Shown in pieces: positions 5,046-6,008 of a stretch of 6,008 nucleotides of DNA. The notes under the pieces are model-generated. The model made no database searches. It saw nothing but the letters and a program-made list of their open reading frames with translations, and had not been told where the DNA came from. Position 1 is the first letter of the stretch. Each line of letters starts with the position of its first letter. Position numbers and translations under genes: made by a program. The stretch is from an uncultured Actinomycetes bacterium (GTDB lineage: Bacteria > Actinomycetota > Actinomycetes > S36-B12): the NCBI GenBank assembly GCA_937902285.1, contig CALGTB010000015.1, positions 1-6,008 on the forward strand, in the 5' to 3' direction.

Positions 5046-6008
5046 GGTGCTCCCGTCGCTCGTGCCCTCTGGTTCGTCGGGCCTCACGCTACGCCGTGCC
5101 GCGGCCAGGTCGTCGGGAGTGTCGATGTCGAGCAGGCGGTCGGAGAGGCTCCCGCCGATCCGCGTCTCGGCCATCGCCATCAGTCCCTGCAGCTCGCGCA
5201 CCGCTCGATCCCGCGGGTCGCCCAGGGCCGCCAGGGCGGCGTGCAGGGCCGGGACGCGGTAGGCCGCAGCGAGCTGCTGCCGGCGCCCGCTCCCGTCGAC
5301 CGACACGACGGCGTCGACCTCGGTGCCGGTGGACGCCAGCTCATCGGCCAGCCGGCCGAGGACCGGGCCGGCGAACGGCATGTCCACGGCGGCCACGACG
5401 ACGATGGGGGTCGCCACGAGAGGCAGTCCGCAGGCGATGCCGGACACCGGCCCGCCATCGGGCTCCGGCTCGCTCACCACGGTCACGGCGCGTGGCAGCC
5501 GCCCGGGATCGGGCCCGACAAGCACGCACGGCACGTGCGCGGGGATGCCCGCCTGCACGGCGCGCGTCTTGAGCCGCGAGCGGATCTGGCTCGCGGTCAG
5601 CCGGGTGCCGTTGCGGCCCACGAAGAGGGCGGGCTGATCGGGCCTGGCGATCGCCTCGCGCAGCGCCAGCCAAGCCCGGAGCGCCGTCAACGCGGCGCCG
5701 CCCACCGGCACGCTGCGGCGCTTGCTGCCCTTGCCGAGCACGTGGGCCTCGCCCGCGTCGGCGTCGATCCAGCCCAGCGCCTCGGCGCTGGCGCGTGCGT
5801 CCAGGCCGACGAGTTCGGCGATGCGCAGGCCGCTGCCGTACAAGAGCTCGACGATGCAGGCATCGCGCGCCTCGAGCACCGGATCGCCGGCCGCGTTGCG
5901 GTGCTCGGCGAGCGCCACCGAGTGATCCACCGACAGCGCCTTGGGCAGCGGCTTGGCCGCCTTGGGCGCACGCACGCCGGCGACCGGATTGGCGGCCACC
6001 TCGCCATT
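4821..6008 (-). CDS. MobA-like nucleotidyltransferase C-terminal part plus DUF6457, joined in frame to a XerC fragment
   Basis: One open frame runs from the window edge to TGA at 4821-4823. Numbered from the in-frame GTG at 5999, residues 1-156 are XerC-like and 157 onward are MobA-like. The MobA-like part shows VTVVSEPEPDGGPVSGIACG (172-191), the metal-binding AAVDMPF (203-209) and LLDIDTPDDLAAA (289-301). It lacks the N-terminal LAGGxSxRMGxDK nucleotide-binding loop and its first strand. Residues 319-392 (MDEWIAAATAAL...) are a DUF6457 domain, often found with or fused to MobA-like proteins in actinobacteria. The intact protein would attach GMP or CMP to molybdopterin. The gene is coupled to moeA by a 4-bp overlap, forming a cofactor operon. 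Because both partners are cut at the join, a functional fusion is unlikely; a chimeric sequence junction is the best explanation. Confidence 0.75.
   Translation of the reverse strand, partial: NGEVAANPVAGVRAPKAAKPLPKALSVDHSVALAEHRNAAGDPVLEARDACIVELLYGSGLRIAELVGLDARASAEALGWIDADAGEAHVLGKGSKRRSVPVGGAALTALRAWLALREAIARPDQPALFVGRNGTRLTASQIRSRLKTRAVQAGIPAHVPCVLVGPDPGRLPRAVTVVSEPEPDGGPVSGIACGLPLVATPIVVVAAVDMPFAGPVLGRLADELASTGTEVDAVVSVDGSGRRQQLAAAYRVPALHAALAALGDPRDRAVRELQGLMAMAETRIGGSLSDRLLDIDTPDDLAAARRSVRPDEPEGTSDGSTMDEWIAAATAALGIPRDIDVDTVLDVAREAAHGVERPAAPVTTYLVGYAVARGLSLEEAARRVNDLAREWPPTA
5532..6008 (-). pseudogene. xerC: truncated XerC tyrosine recombinase fragment, betaproteobacterial type
   Basis: XerC, with XerD, resolves chromosome dimers at dif. 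Visible here are NPVAGVRAPKAAKPLPKAL from the domain linker, LLYGSGLRIAELVGLD with the first catalytic Arg, and VLGKGSKRRSVPVG with the beta-hairpin Lys. After these comes the LFVGRNGTRLTASQIRSRLK stretch, ending at AGIPAHV. In XerC this normally continues into the HPHMLRHSFASHLL box, so the H-x-x-R, the second His and the tyrosine nucleophile are all missing, and the N-terminal SAM-like domain lies outside the window. The wording of these motifs is that of Burkholderiales XerC, not actinobacterial XerC (from memory of the families). The fragment cannot be catalytic as it stands. It ends at a GCACGTGC palindrome (5531-5538), a possible microhomology at the join. Confidence 0.8.

Noticed and set aside
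1..6008. CRISPR array, rRNA, or insertion sequence
   Set aside because: No regularly spaced long direct repeats, no rRNA-like segments and no transposase motifs were seen.

Overview
The window looks like high-GC actinobacterial DNA with three compositionally and functionally distinct parts. This rests on the moeA/mobA/DUF6457 gene set, the strongly G/C-ending codons on the right, and a tRNA-Gly(CCC) with encoded CCA. All identifications come from reading motifs by eye; no database search was run.

Left part (about 1-2608) has visibly lower GC and looks like the end of an integrated accessory element. It holds a 45-residue Lys/Ser-rich small protein (+), and a Fic-family AMP-transferase (-) with an N-terminal self-inhibitory motif and a C-terminal winged helix. 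The Fic promoter is covered by repeated TTCCAAC/GTTGGAA operators. Next comes about 140 bp packed with hairpins, then an 80-residue excisionase-type HTH protein (-) with inverted repeats just upstream. Last are three CGTGCCCC repeats on an exact 11-bp period plus one inverted copy, a layout typical of integrase arm sites. The element abuts the 3' end of the tRNA-Gly gene, a classical integration target. No integrase is visible between excisionase and tRNA, so it must lie elsewhere in the element or be lost.

Middle-right part (2609-5531) is ordinary chromosome: the tRNA-Gly (-), an FkbM-type methyltransferase (+), and a convergent molybdenum-cofactor pair on the minus strand. The pair is the C-terminal part of a MobA-like nucleotidyltransferase with a fused DUF6457 domain, overlapping moeA by 4 bp (ATGA). 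It would act in the last steps of cofactor assembly: molybdate insertion (MoeA) and nucleotide attachment (MobA-like).

Far right part (5532-6008) is a fragment of a XerC tyrosine recombinase resembling betaproteobacterial XerC. It is joined in frame to the truncated MobA-like protein and runs off the window edge. Both proteins lose essential residues at the join, so this is most likely a chimeric assembly or cloning junction, not a real fusion gene. The most biologically interesting material is the left element: the auto-regulated Fic module, the structured non-coding block, and the att-side architecture.
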